The position numbers were made by a program, and so were the translations under genes. Positions 55,556-63,763 of a stretch of 64,000 nt of DNA are shown piece by piece. The notes under the pieces were generated by a model. It did not search any database. It saw only the letters and a program-made list of their open reading frames with translations, and was not told the DNA's origin. The first letter of the stretch is position 1. Each line of letters begins with the position of its first letter. The DNA comes from CAKVOD01 sp964606505 (GTDB lineage: Bacteria > Bacillota > Clostridia > Christensenellales > UBA1242), in contig CAZSGM010000004.1 of the NCBI GenBank assembly GCA_964606505.1, forward strand, positions 62,001 to 126,000. The letters run 5' to 3'.

Positions 55556-56050
55556 ATGGAAAAAACTTCAATATATAAAACTCTGGGGCTACTGGTTATT
55601 GTTTTTTCTAGTATAGTTTTTCTCAAATTCGCACCTAGCATTGTTGCGTCAAATTCACAATCCAAAATGTTTTCTAACAAATTTCAAAATTTTTGCCTTT
55701 ATGCACGCACTATAAATACTCCTTTTTTACACTGCAAAAACATCTTAACCGAATTTGACGCAATATATTTTTTAAATTCTTCACGTGTTGAACACTCGAG
55801 CTCCAACACTAGCAATATTAAAACGCAATCAAAGGACACTCAATCCGCCGACGCGACGCCCGACATCAAAGAAAATGACCCTAAATCAAGCGACTGCTCC
55901 TACTGGCTGGCGCTTGCCCTAGCGCTCCCCTTTATCGTCGTGTTCCTCATTTTATTCATCCCGCAAAAAACACACTCACTTATCGACTCCCCACGCTCGC
56001 AAACACAAGAGCGAAAACCGCGCAAGAGGCGCGACAATGAAATGCTTTAA
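55556..56050 (+). CDS. Small two-helix membrane protein on the opposite strand (moron-like)
   Basis: From the ATG at 55556 (GAGG seven bases upstream) 164 residues: a transmembrane segment near 12-32 (LGLLVIVFSSIVFLKFAP), a polar middle with two Cys and a Ser/Thr/Asn-rich stretch, then a second helix (WLALALALPFIVVFLILFIP) and a basic tail with RKPRKRR. It has its own promoter, runs against all other genes of the phage block, and ends 3 bp from the stop of the convergent sigma-like gene. These are features of a phage-carried cargo gene expressed independently of the virion genes. Function unknown; membrane or superinfection effects are speculation. Confidence 0.65.
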   Translation: MEKTSIYKTLGLLVIVFSSIVFLKFAPSIVASNSQSKMFSNKFQNFCLYARTINTPFLHCKNILTEFDAIYFLNSSRVEHSSSNTSNIKTQSKDTQSADATPDIKENDPKSSDCSYWLALALALPFIVVFLILFIPQKTHSLIDSPRSQTQERKPRKRRDNEML

Positions 56051-56053
56051 TTA

Positions 56054-56533
56054 TTAAGCAACCTTCTGCGCTCTGTCCTCGTCGCGGTAGTACGCGTTTG
56101 CGATGAACGCAATTTTGTTGTACCCATTTTGGCAAAAACTATTAAAAAAAGTGTTTGAAGCAAGTGTTTTACCTATCGTTTTGGGTAGGGCTTGAACGTG
56201 GCGGAATGTCGCCTGCTTAGACAACCCCGCAACTTGCGCGATTGCCTCTATCTTTAGTTTTTTCTTATATCTTAAGTCGAAAATATCTTGCTGCACCGTC
56301 GGCAAGTTTTTTATTGCCTCGTCAACTATATGTATAAGGTTTTTTAGTATGTTTTTGCGCTCCATAAGTTCGCAAATCTTGTTCGCAACCTCTTCGCAAC
56401 TCCTAAATGGGTCGCTGCAGTATGAGTTGACCGCCTTGTACTTTATTCTCGCGTCCAACATGTCTGCTATATTGATTATTTCTGTATAATTTTTAAAAAT
56501 TGTATTCAACATTAATTCTTTATTTACTTTCAT
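56054..56533 (-). CDS. Sigma-70 region-4-like phage regulator or small terminase
   Basis: 159 residues. Positions 88-140 form a helix-turn-helix of region-4 type: LPTVQQDIFDLRYKKKLKIE, then AIAQVAGLSKQATFRHVQAL. The N-terminal half is helical. Similar proteins act as late-gene transcription regulators in Firmicutes phages, but as first gene before terL it could also be TerS. Good ribosome site AAGGAG. It has a near-consensus promoter and a structured leader with a 22-bp palindrome. Confidence 0.6.
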   Translation of the reverse strand: MKVNKELMLNTIFKNYTEIINIADMLDARIKYKAVNSYCSDPFRSCEEVANKICELMERKNILKNLIHIVDEAIKNLPTVQQDIFDLRYKKKLKIEAIAQVAGLSKQATFRHVQALPKTIGKTLASNTFFNSFCQNGYNKIAFIANAYYRDEDRAQKVA

Positions 56534-56564
56534 TTTATTAAACTCCTTCTTTATTATTTTTTAC

Positions 56565-56586
56565 AATTGGAACATTTGTTCTAATT
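56565..56586. promoter_or_regulatory. 22-bp palindromic operator-like site
   Basis: Perfect inverted repeat AATT-N-GAAC-N4-GTTC-N-AATT, 32 bp upstream of the ATG at 56533 and well downstream of the promoter. The core GAAC-N4-GTTC fits the Gram-positive LexA (DinR) box on the minus strand. It may be a repressor or SOS operator. Confidence 0.55.
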
Positions 56587-56601
56587 CTCAAATAATTTTA
56601 A

Positions 56602-56639
56602 ACGACACCAGAGCCTATTTATGAAGTCCTATGTGTCGT
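56602..56639. other. Leader hairpin upstream of the sigma-like gene
   Basis: ACGACAC (56602-56608) pairs with GTGTCGT (56633-56639) across a 24-nt loop. A second hairpin (ACAC plus GAAAAAGC with GCTTTT plus GTGT, about 56665-56696) lies nearer the promoter. These could attenuate transcription of the phage block. Confidence 0.45.
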
Positions 56640-56702
56640 AAAAATTTTATCTTTAGTATAACAACACTGAAAAGCAGAGGGCGCTTTTTCTGTGTCAGGG
56701 GT

Positions 56703-56730
56703 ATTATAACATAGATTAAATAAATGTCAA
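56703..56730 (-). promoter_or_regulatory. Near-consensus sigma-A promoter heading the phage block
   Basis: TTGACA (56725-56730), 16 nt, TATAAT (56703-56708), with extended -10 TG. Predicted leader of about 160 nt. Confidence 0.8.
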
Positions 56731-56945
56731 TAAAAAGTTTCGCCTTTTTTTTAATTTTTTTTATTTTTTTTGAAAACACACGCAAAAACGCTAGCAAATA
56801 TTAATAATTGTGCATATATTAATATTTATTTTGCAACACACATTTTTTTAAATTGCACACAACAAAAGGCATTTATTTCAATAAATGTTCACTTATTTAT
56901 TTCAATTTGATTTAAGTTATCATTATTATATAACAATGACACCTG

Positions 56946-57157
56946 CAAAATACGTGCGCACTAAATCACAACATAGTTGATAGCTCTTTTAAAATATGTT
57001 GCAACTTAAATAATGATAGTTGCTAACACCTGAAAAATATGTTGCGGCTTAAATAGCAATGCGGTTGTTGATAGTGCGCAAAATACCAATCAAGCCGTCA
57101 GTACTTGAAAAGTGTGTCTTAGATAATAATCTAGCCGTAAAACTCGAACAACATAAC
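56946..57157. repeat. Degenerate 43-45-bp tandem units downstream of locus C
   Basis: Two units starting at 56991 and 57034 share AAAATATGTTGC, CTTAAATA and a GTTG core; a weaker third begins near 56946. They resemble the last codons of locus C (ACAATCCAGTTGTTGACACC), suggesting remnants of duplicated 3' ends. The rest of 56534-57157 is the phage block leader and AT-rich sequence. Confidence 0.5.
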
Positions 57158-59540
57158 TCAAATAACAATCCAGTTGTTGACACCTGCAGGCGCAGTTATG
57201 GATATATCAATTGTTGTGTCGGCGGTTGGAGTAAAAGTTTTCTTGTTTGTCGACTCGCTGCCGATTGTTGTTACCATATAAAGTTTGTAGTTTATCATTA
57301 TAGTAAAGGATTTGTTTTTGTCGACTTCAAAGGTTACCGTGCTGCCGTTACGAACGACGAACTGATTGACGACGTTCCCCGTCTCGTCGAGTCGATAGAT
57401 TATGAACTGGTCAACTGCAGCAGTTGCGCCGCTGGTTGTTCCCGCGCCGCTCGTACCTGTGGTTGAACCGCTGGTCGAGGACGAAGCAGATCCGCTTAAG
57501 TTGGTGGTTACGCTGAGAGTGATGTTACAGGATGTTATCAGCATTTGCAGCGTCGGGTACCCGTCGTTCATAGTGCTCTTAATAATCCAAGTATTTTCAA
57601 AGTCCCATTTGTATGATGTGTTACTGCTCCAAGTGAAATGAGCTGACCCCAATGTATAGGTAGTTTCACTTTTTAACTCGTTAAGGTTTGAGTCGGTTGA
57701 TGTTAGCGAGTAAAGTCCGTTAGCTGTGTTAGTTATACTTGTACTAGCACCTGTCAATGCGTATGAAGTTGTTACCCCACTTACTGAGGTAATTACTACA
57801 CAATTGTATGCGTTCACTGATGTTGACGAACAAATTGCTTTAATTCTCCCAAGGGAAAAAACTCCGCTATTACTATTACTAATAGATACCCTTGCAATAC
57901 AGTTGCTCACTGCATTCGCTTCCCCAGCGAGCACTCCCGCATATACAGTATCATCAGCACTCGCAATTAACTTTGTCCCAGTCATGTCAATACTGCAATT
58001 GGCAATTGTTGTGGCTTCCCCCGCAATTAATCCAACTTTCGTATCCCCTGACATCCCCGCCGTACCACAGGTTATATCAAAGTTCGCTGCATCATTTTGA
58101 TAACTTGCAACTACACAGTTTTCAACAGTCGTCGCAATTCCCGCTATAATACCTACCCGTTGTGAATAATTGCAGTAATCAGCTTTAAAATTCCCTCCCA
58201 AAAATTTACAATTTGAAACCACAGTTGCCTTGCCAGCGATACCTCCAAGGTTATATCTAATATCTCTACCAACAGTCATACATCCCAAGTTATTCATAAT
58301 AAAATTTGACCTTACCAAACAATTGGTAACATCGCCTACTAAATTACTCACAATCCCTGACCCCGCACACAAAGCCAACGACACATCTACATTTAGACTA
58401 CAATTATCTATAGTTGTGGTTCGTACATCTGTTGAAGAAACGCCAATTCCCAATATTCCACCAAACCAAGAACACATATAAGGACTAGAAGATGATTCTG
58501 GATCTATTGTAATTGAACTTCCACTTATACTGCAATTACTTATTGTGGCGCTCTGACATCCCCCGATTACACCACCTAAAAAAATATTGGGAACACTGCT
58601 CGGCTTTGTCACGCTAAACACTGAATTGTTTCCAAGCGAAAAATTTATAGTAACATTTTTTACTGTCCCACTTGCCAAATATCCAATCAAAGAACCAAAA
58701 TAATACTTATCCTCGCTACCTGTTCCACTTGTGGTAAAAGTAATTGTATTATTGACGGAAATCACATGCCCAGCGCCATCAAAGATACCTGAAAAATACT
58801 TTGTAGTTGTTCCGTCTAAATTTGTAGCAATAGGAACCCAATCCGCGCCAAGTGTTATATTATTCATCAACTTAAAGTGTGTATCCTGATAGTGGTTGTA
58901 CGTTGTTCCACTTGTTGGCATATTACAGGCGGTGGAAAGCGCAAGCAGATCGGCGTATGTTCCTATTTGGTATGGGTTGGCTTGCGTGCCGCTACCGCTC
59001 CAAGTTGAGCCTTCCGCTGAAGCGGTTTCAATTTCAGACTCAATATTTAAACTTCCATTTCCACTGCTGCCACCAAAGTAACCAAAGCCAATTGCAACTG
59101 CAAGACACGCCACAAACAAGAAAAGCCACAAACAAACTTTTGTCGTAGCGGAATATGCTTTTATATTATTTTTATAACTTGCATTGTTACTATATTTTAC
59201 ATTTTTATAACTATTTTTAAAAGGAATTTGATTTTTATTATTTAAACCACAATTGTCTAAATTTTTATTGCATTTTGCGATTTTTCTTTCACTGTAATTT
59301 TCGCCACAATTTTTGCGCGCAACACGTGCACCATTTATTGTGTTTTCACTTTTATTTTTATTTATGAAAAAATTGCATTCGTTTTGCACATTTTGCGCAT
59401 TTTTCAAATTTTGTGAATTTTGGCAGATTTTGTCAAAATATGCAGGATAGCTGCTATTTTCTGCGGGTATACTGCTATTTTTAGCAGTTATCCCCCCCCC
59501 CCCCAACTTTTTTCACGTTTTCTAATTCGCCTTTGTTCAT
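57158..59540 (-). CDS. Phase-variable GLUG-repeat surface protein, locus C (frame OFF)
   Basis: Paralogue of locus B. The natural ATG at 59540 has GGAG 11 bases upstream, but with 13 G the frame reads MNKGELENVKKV, four Gly, then DNC and stop at 59481-59483. With 12 or 15 G it joins a continuous frame of about 780 residues: AKNSSIPAENSSYPA repeats, a hydrophobic segment (WLFLFVACLAVAIGFGYF), ETASAEGSTWSGSGTQ, GLUG-like repeats, and a C-terminal module nearly identical to locus B ending VNNWIVI. A TTG at 59506 is in the long frame but has no ribosome site. Inferred surface adhesin, OFF in this assembly. The middle is diverged from B while both ends are conserved. Confidence 0.8.
59492..59504 (-). 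repeat. 13-bp poly-G contingency tract of locus C
   Basis: Thirteen C on the plus strand, 36 nt into the frame from ATG 59540. Length 13 is out of frame; 12 or 15 restores the long frame; 14 gives an immediate TAA. Confidence 0.85.
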
Positions 59541-59642
59541 AATAAAAAATGCTCCTTTTTTATCAAAAAATTAGTAAAAATTTATCAAAATTAATCATTT
59601 TAAGCCAAATTAATTTTGCTAGATTTTCACTTTCCAATTTTT

Positions 59643-59671
59643 AGTATATCACATTAACAAAAAAATATCAA
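59643..59671 (-). promoter_or_regulatory. Sigma-A promoter of locus C
   Basis: TTGATA (59666-59671), 17 nt ending AATGTGA, TATACT (59643-59648). Predicted leader about 96 nt. Confidence 0.75.
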
Positions 59672-59695
59672 ACACTTTTACATTGTTTGATATTT
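59663..59695. terminator. Terminator of obgE overlapping the locus C promoter
   Basis: ATATCAAACA (59665-59674) pairs with TGTTTGATAT (59684-59693) perfectly, with A- and T-runs. It lies about 70 nt past the obgE stop and its inner arm contains the locus C -35 box. Confidence 0.7.
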
Positions 59696-59761
59696 TTTTT
59701 TACTACACTAAAATTATCATAATACTAAAGTCAACACAATAAAAGTTAATGCATCCTCAGT

Positions 59762-61021
59762 TTACTCTAGCGTAAACTCAACGCCCCCTAAGTGGACGGT
59801 GTCGCCAACCTTTGCTCCGCGCTCATAAAGTGCATCCTCAATTCCTTCCTCTTTAATGCGTTTATTGAAGTATGCAAACGACTCGTAGTCAAACAAGTTG
59901 ACGCCGCGCACAATGTTGTCGATGAGCGTCCCCTCAACAATGAATGAACCGTCGTCGTCGCGCGTGATTGTGTAAGAAAGTTCCTTAGCGCAGTCGAAGT
60001 CAAACGCTTCGGTTTTCTCTGGCTCAATCTGCGGCAAGTCCGCAAGTTTGTCAAAAACAACCTTCAACAGTTCGTCAATTCCCTTGTGGGTGTAAGCGGA
60101 AATCTCAACACACGGAAAATCGACCTTACGCCTAAACTCTTCGATTGGAGCGACATTGTCGCCGAGCATATCGCACTTATTCATTGCAACAATTTGCGGG
60201 CGCTCCGCAAGACGCTCGCTGTATGATTTCAACTCGCTATTAATTTTCAAAAAGTCGTCGTACGGGTCTCTGCCCTCACTGCCTGCGATGTCAACGACGT
60301 GCACCAAAACGCGCGTGCGCTCAATATGTCTCAAAAACTCGTGCCCCAAGCCTGCTCCGTCGCTCGCCCCCTCAATCAATCCTGGGATATCCGCAACCAC
60401 GCAAGTTTTGTCGTAGTACTTAACAACCCCTAGGTTTGGCGCGAGTGTGGTAAAGTGGTAGTTCGCAATCTTTGGTTTTGCGTCGCTAATTGCAGAAAGC
60501 AGCGTCGACTTACCGACATTTGGAAATCCAACCAGCCCGACATCTGCGATTGTTTTGAGTTCAAGCACAACCTCGTGCTCCTCGGTAAGTGCGCCCTGTT
60601 GTGCAAAGTTAGGGGCTTGGCGGCGCGAGTTCGAGAAGTTTTGATTGCCTTTGCCGCCGTTTCCACCACGCAACAGTGTGTGCGTTTGCCCCTCTTCAAA
60701 CATATCGACGATGACCTTGTCCGTTTCGGCGTCTTTAATTACGCAGCCGCACGGAACCTTGATAATAATGTCCTTGCCGTCTCCGCCCGTGCAATGCCTA
60801 CTGCCGCCGTTCTCGCCGTTCCCCGCGCGAAAATGCTTTTGGAACTTAAAATCAACTAGCGTGTTAACGTCCTTACTCGCGACAACGATAATGTCGCCAC
60901 CTCTTCCACCGTCGCCACCATCGGGTCCGCCATTCGTAGTAAACTTGTCGCGGTAAAATGAAACCTTGCCGTCTCCGCCGTTCCCAGCCTTGACAACAAT
61001 TTTTGCTCTATCTAAAAACAT
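59762..61021 (-). CDS. obgE: GTPase ObgE/CgtA with OCT domain
   Basis: Ribosome-associated GTPase essential for 50S maturation and stress signalling. The glycine-rich Obg fold (1-158, e.g. AGNGGDGKVSFYRDKF) is followed by the G domain with GFPNVGKS, DIPGLIEGA and NKCD, and the C-terminal OCT domain (about 345-419). Length 419 is typical of Firmicutes. No strong ribosome site is next to the ATG; a short upstream frame overlaps it. Downstream lies the terminator/promoter element shared with locus C. Confidence 0.95.
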   Translation of the reverse strand: MFLDRAKIVVKAGNGGDGKVSFYRDKFTTNGGPDGGDGGRGGDIIVVASKDVNTLVDFKFQKHFRAGNGENGGSRHCTGGDGKDIIIKVPCGCVIKDAETDKVIVDMFEEGQTHTLLRGGNGGKGNQNFSNSRRQAPNFAQQGALTEEHEVVLELKTIADVGLVGFPNVGKSTLLSAISDAKPKIANYHFTTLAPNLGVVKYYDKTCVVADIPGLIEGASDGAGLGHEFLRHIERTRVLVHVVDIAGSEGRDPYDDFLKINSELKSYSERLAERPQIVAMNKCDMLGDNVAPIEEFRRKVDFPCVEISAYTHKGIDELLKVVFDKLADLPQIEPEKTEAFDFDCAKELSYTITRDDDGSFIVEGTLIDNIVRGVNLFDYESFAYFNKRIKEEGIEDALYERGAKVGDTVHLGGVEFTLE

Positions 61022-61077
61022 ACTCTTTCGCGCTTAGAAAAATTCGCCGCGCCTACCTCCTTAAAAAATTTGTGCAT
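61012..61077 (-). CDS. Possible upstream ORF overlapping the obgE start
   Basis: A 21-codon frame from ATG 61077, preceded by a G-rich GGGGGGTGG, with an internal perfect AAGGAGGT, ends in TAG at 61012-61014, 10 bases into obgE. It could couple or damp obgE translation. Low confidence, based on position only. Confidence 0.3.
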   Translation of the reverse strand: MHKFFKEVGAANFSKRERVCF

Positions 61078-61116
61078 AACCACCCCCCGCCCCGCGAAAT
61101 AGTTAAAAACTTGGAT

Positions 61117-61145
61117 ATTATACACTACTTTTACAACAATTGCAA
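61117..61145 (-). promoter_or_regulatory. Sigma-A promoter of obgE
   Basis: TTGCAA (61140-61145), 17 nt, TATAAT (61117-61122), giving a leader of about 90 nt that contains the upstream frame. Confidence 0.7.
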
Positions 61146-61301
61146 TAGTATTTTCCATTAAATTAAGCAAAATTTCGCTTATTTTAATTGTTTAAATCAT
61201 ATTGTCCCGTTTTTAATCAAAACATTTTAAATCAAAAAAATTACAATCGAGGTGGTTTAAACAATATACTTTTAATAAATACATATTCAATCAATGCGAT
61301 T

Positions 61302-62153
61302 TTAATCAAAATACCTTAGTTTTGTAACCTTTTGACTCATCAGCCAAAACTGCTCGCAAACCTCTTTGTTCGCGCAGATTGAAGGCGGCTGTACGGGTTT
61401 TGACGCCCTATAACAGGTTATGCCGCGCGCCTTGTCGTTTATGGCGGCAATTATTGTGTTCATTAAAGTTTCAAACTCGGTCGGCTTATTTAGGAAGCGC
61501 GCAAGTTTACCCTGTTCTTTCTCGTTGTCAAGTTCGTCATCGGTTGCGACATCGCGCGCCTCGTACAAAACTGCGCGCACTGGGGTTTCGCCAACATTGT
61601 AGGTTGCGTTAATGTAGCCCGCCATCATTGCGTTTGCGAACTTGCACTGTCTAACTACCGACTGAGGCTCAAAGGCGTCCTTATTGAACATATCGTTCAT
61701 ATTTATGCCGACGAGTTGGCTTTGCGCGAGTGTAGGGACAATAATTCTGCTGTCCTTTTCTTTTTGCAGGAAATCCATCAGGGAGTCGGCGAGGAAAATG
61801 TTGACAAAGTAGTTTTCCATATAGGAACGCTCAATTCCGTCCTCGTTAAGTTTGTACTTACCGTAAACACGTTCTTGATTACAAAGCAGCGCGTAAATTC
61901 CGTCAAACCTATGTTCCGTAGCAAGCAGGCGAATGTTTAAAACAATTTGTCTCATTTCGCGAACGGTGCTGAACGACCCGACAAACGTCTCGATTTGCGC
62001 AAAACCGTATCTATGCAAAACCGTCTTTTTGATAAGTTCGCTCTCCTTGCCATTCCTCGCAATTGCTATAACAAAGTAACCCTCTCTGCAAAGTTCGGAA
62101 ACCATATCCAGCCCGAACGACCTCATTGCGTCTGTTACTACCACTACTTTCAT
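61302..62153 (-). CDS. Degenerate short-chain dehydrogenase-like protein
   Basis: 283 residues with the layout of a classical SDR: MKVVVVTDAMRSFGLDMVSE in place of the TGxxxGxG cofactor loop, LLCNQERVYGKYKLNEDGIE in place of NAG, and VVRQCKFANAMMAGY where active enzymes have YxxSK. The cofactor glycines and catalytic Tyr are missing while the helix after the Lys is kept. I infer a catalytically inactive SDR-fold protein, perhaps regulatory. Good ribosome site AGGAGA. Confidence 0.6.
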   Translation of the reverse strand: MKVVVVTDAMRSFGLDMVSELCREGYFVIAIARNGKESELIKKTVLHRYGFAQIETFVGSFSTVREMRQIVLNIRLLATEHRFDGIYALLCNQERVYGKYKLNEDGIERSYMENYFVNIFLADSLMDFLQKEKDSRIIVPTLAQSQLVGINMNDMFNKDAFEPQSVVRQCKFANAMMAGYINATYNVGETPVRAVLYEARDVATDDELDNEKEQGKLARFLNKPTEFETLMNTIIAAINDKARGITCYRASKPVQPPSICANKEVCEQFWLMSQKVTKLRYFD

Positions 62154-62359
62154 TTTTCTTCTCCTAAATTATCCTTTAAAATTCTACACTTTAATTCATT
62201 AATTAATTACTTACTTAAAATAAATATTCAACACTTTAGTATTTTAGTTGCACATTTTTTTATATTTTGATTTTTCGATTTACCAATTTTACGTTTTGTT
62301 TAACCTTTTTATTTAAACCTTTTTATTAAATGTTTCCCCATCATTTATTTGGTTGACCA

Positions 62360-63520
62360 TTATTCCTCGGTCGGCTTATTTGGGGTTTTATTTGTCGGCA
62401 GTTTTGGTTGTTGGTTAACGCTTGCCGCCGAACTCCTAGGCTTTTTAGGTGCAAAACCCGCAGTTTTTGCCACATCCTTAGTTTGTGCAGTTGGGATAGC
62501 TTTTATAAATTCCGACTTGGATGTTTCCTGTTTTTTCTCGCTCGAGGCGTTATCCGCAGCCTGTGCGGCGTCTTTTTCGCTGTTTGAAACATCCTTTTTC
62601 ACGTCTTTCGCGTCGTAATGCGTACCAACCTTAAGTTTTTCCCTCTTATAGCTGTGGAAAATCTGCGCGATTACAATCAACAGCACAAGCGACAGCACAA
62701 CCCCGACGATAACAATAAGCATCCCCATACCGCCTTTTTCGCTGCCCGCGTTCATAAGGAAGATAATTCCGTCGCTGTCGGCGTCAATTGTGAGCAGACA
62801 ATGCGTCCCCGCGTCGCTTTTGCCGTTTTCTCTGCAACTAACCTTTTGCCCGACAAAACTGCTTGACTCGACATTTTCAAGCACGGCATAATTCCCCTCA
62901 AGGACTGCCGCTTCAGTTGTGGCGTCCAATTTAAGGAAAACCGCATAATATGAGTCCTTGGCATTTTCAACTGAACCTGAAACGGTTATATCTAACTCAA
63001 CCGATGTTAAGTCGCTAAAATCCGTCATCCTTTCGCCGCTTTCGTAAAGTGCAAACTGTACAATACCCATTGTAAAGCAGTTTTTACCAAACTTTGATTG
63101 CGCAAACTCCTCGATGCGGTGGTTTACTGAGTCGGTTATTTTGTCCGCAACGTCGTATTCGTCCTTTGCAATACCCTCGTGCGAAACAGTTACGTTGCTG
63201 ACATCATCGCGCGAAAGGTTTACAATAAACCCCCTGTCGCTGACCGCAAGGCTGTTCGCGTAAACTCCACCTTGTGCAAAAGTATCGTCCACTTGACCAT
63301 CGCCCGAACTATTTCCAGACGTCAAAAACCCTGCGCCCCCTTTCCAGCAGTGCTCAACGCTTTCAATTTGCGGAGCAAAACGCGGTGCTGTGGGCGAATA
63401 ACTTACTTGAGCCAACCAAAAAATTGCCAGCCCCGCAAACACCCACACGCACGTCATCAACAAAGTTAGTACTATAATATTTTTCGTTTTACGAACGATT
63501 GATTTCTTCGCCTTATTCAT
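62360..63520 (-). CDS. Membrane-anchored protein with extracytoplasmic domain and disordered tail
   Basis: 386 residues: an N-terminal membrane segment (IIVLTLLMTCVWVFAGLAIF), an extracytoplasmic domain of about 220 residues with three Cys, a second helix (GMLIVIVGVVLSLVLLIVIA, about 270-290), and a cytoplasmic Lys/Ala/Ser-rich tail. No family recognised. Ribosome site AGGAG. Between rpsT and the degenerate SDR gene on the same strand. Confidence 0.65.
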   Translation of the reverse strand: MNKAKKSIVRKTKNIIVLTLLMTCVWVFAGLAIFWLAQVSYSPTAPRFAPQIESVEHCWKGGAGFLTSGNSSGDGQVDDTFAQGGVYANSLAVSDRGFIVNLSRDDVSNVTVSHEGIAKDEYDVADKITDSVNHRIEEFAQSKFGKNCFTMGIVQFALYESGERMTDFSDLTSVELDITVSGSVENAKDSYYAVFLKLDATTEAAVLEGNYAVLENVESSSFVGQKVSCRENGKSDAGTHCLLTIDADSDGIIFLMNAGSEKGGMGMLIVIVGVVLSLVLLIVIAQIFHSYKREKLKVGTHYDAKDVKKDVSNSEKDAAQAADNASSEKKQETSKSEFIKAIPTAQTKDVAKTAGFAPKKPRSSAASVNQQPKLPTNKTPNKPTEE

Positions 63521-63650
63521 AATTACTCCTAACCTTGTTAGTATACCACATTGACTTGCTTTTTCAAACTGTTTTTGAGTCGCCTCGTTTATTTTGCCAA
63601 TTTATTTGCCGCCCGCTTCCAATTCCGCAACCTAAATAGGTAAAAATAAG

Positions 63651-63688
63651 GGAAAAGGGCTTTGCCCAAATTAGGCAAAACCCTTTCC
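63651..63688 (-). terminator. Terminator downstream of rpsT
   Basis: GGAAAAGGGCTTTGCC pairs with GGCAAAACCCTTTCC with one bulge, and the minus strand continues into TTATTTTT. About 75 nt past the rpsT stop. Confidence 0.85.
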
Positions 63689-63763
63689 AACTAATTAATC
63701 ACACATTAACCCACATTTGAAGCGTCCCACGTGGAGCGCGCCAAATTAGGTTTAGTTTTTTAA

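Noticed and set aside
56615..56797. 60-codon minus-strand frame across the phage block promoter
   Set aside because: Covers the promoter and leader hairpins, Lys/Ile-rich from AT-rich DNA, no ribosome site.
43040..57157. Attachment-site repeats flanking the phage block
   Set aside because: Reading both edges by eye I found only short AT-rich matches; none is specific enough to call.
59492..59506. TTG at 59506 as the real start of locus C, which would make it ON
   Set aside because: No ribosome site before it, whereas the ATG at 59540 has GGAG and matches the arrangement of loci A and B. Weak TTG initiation cannot be excluded.
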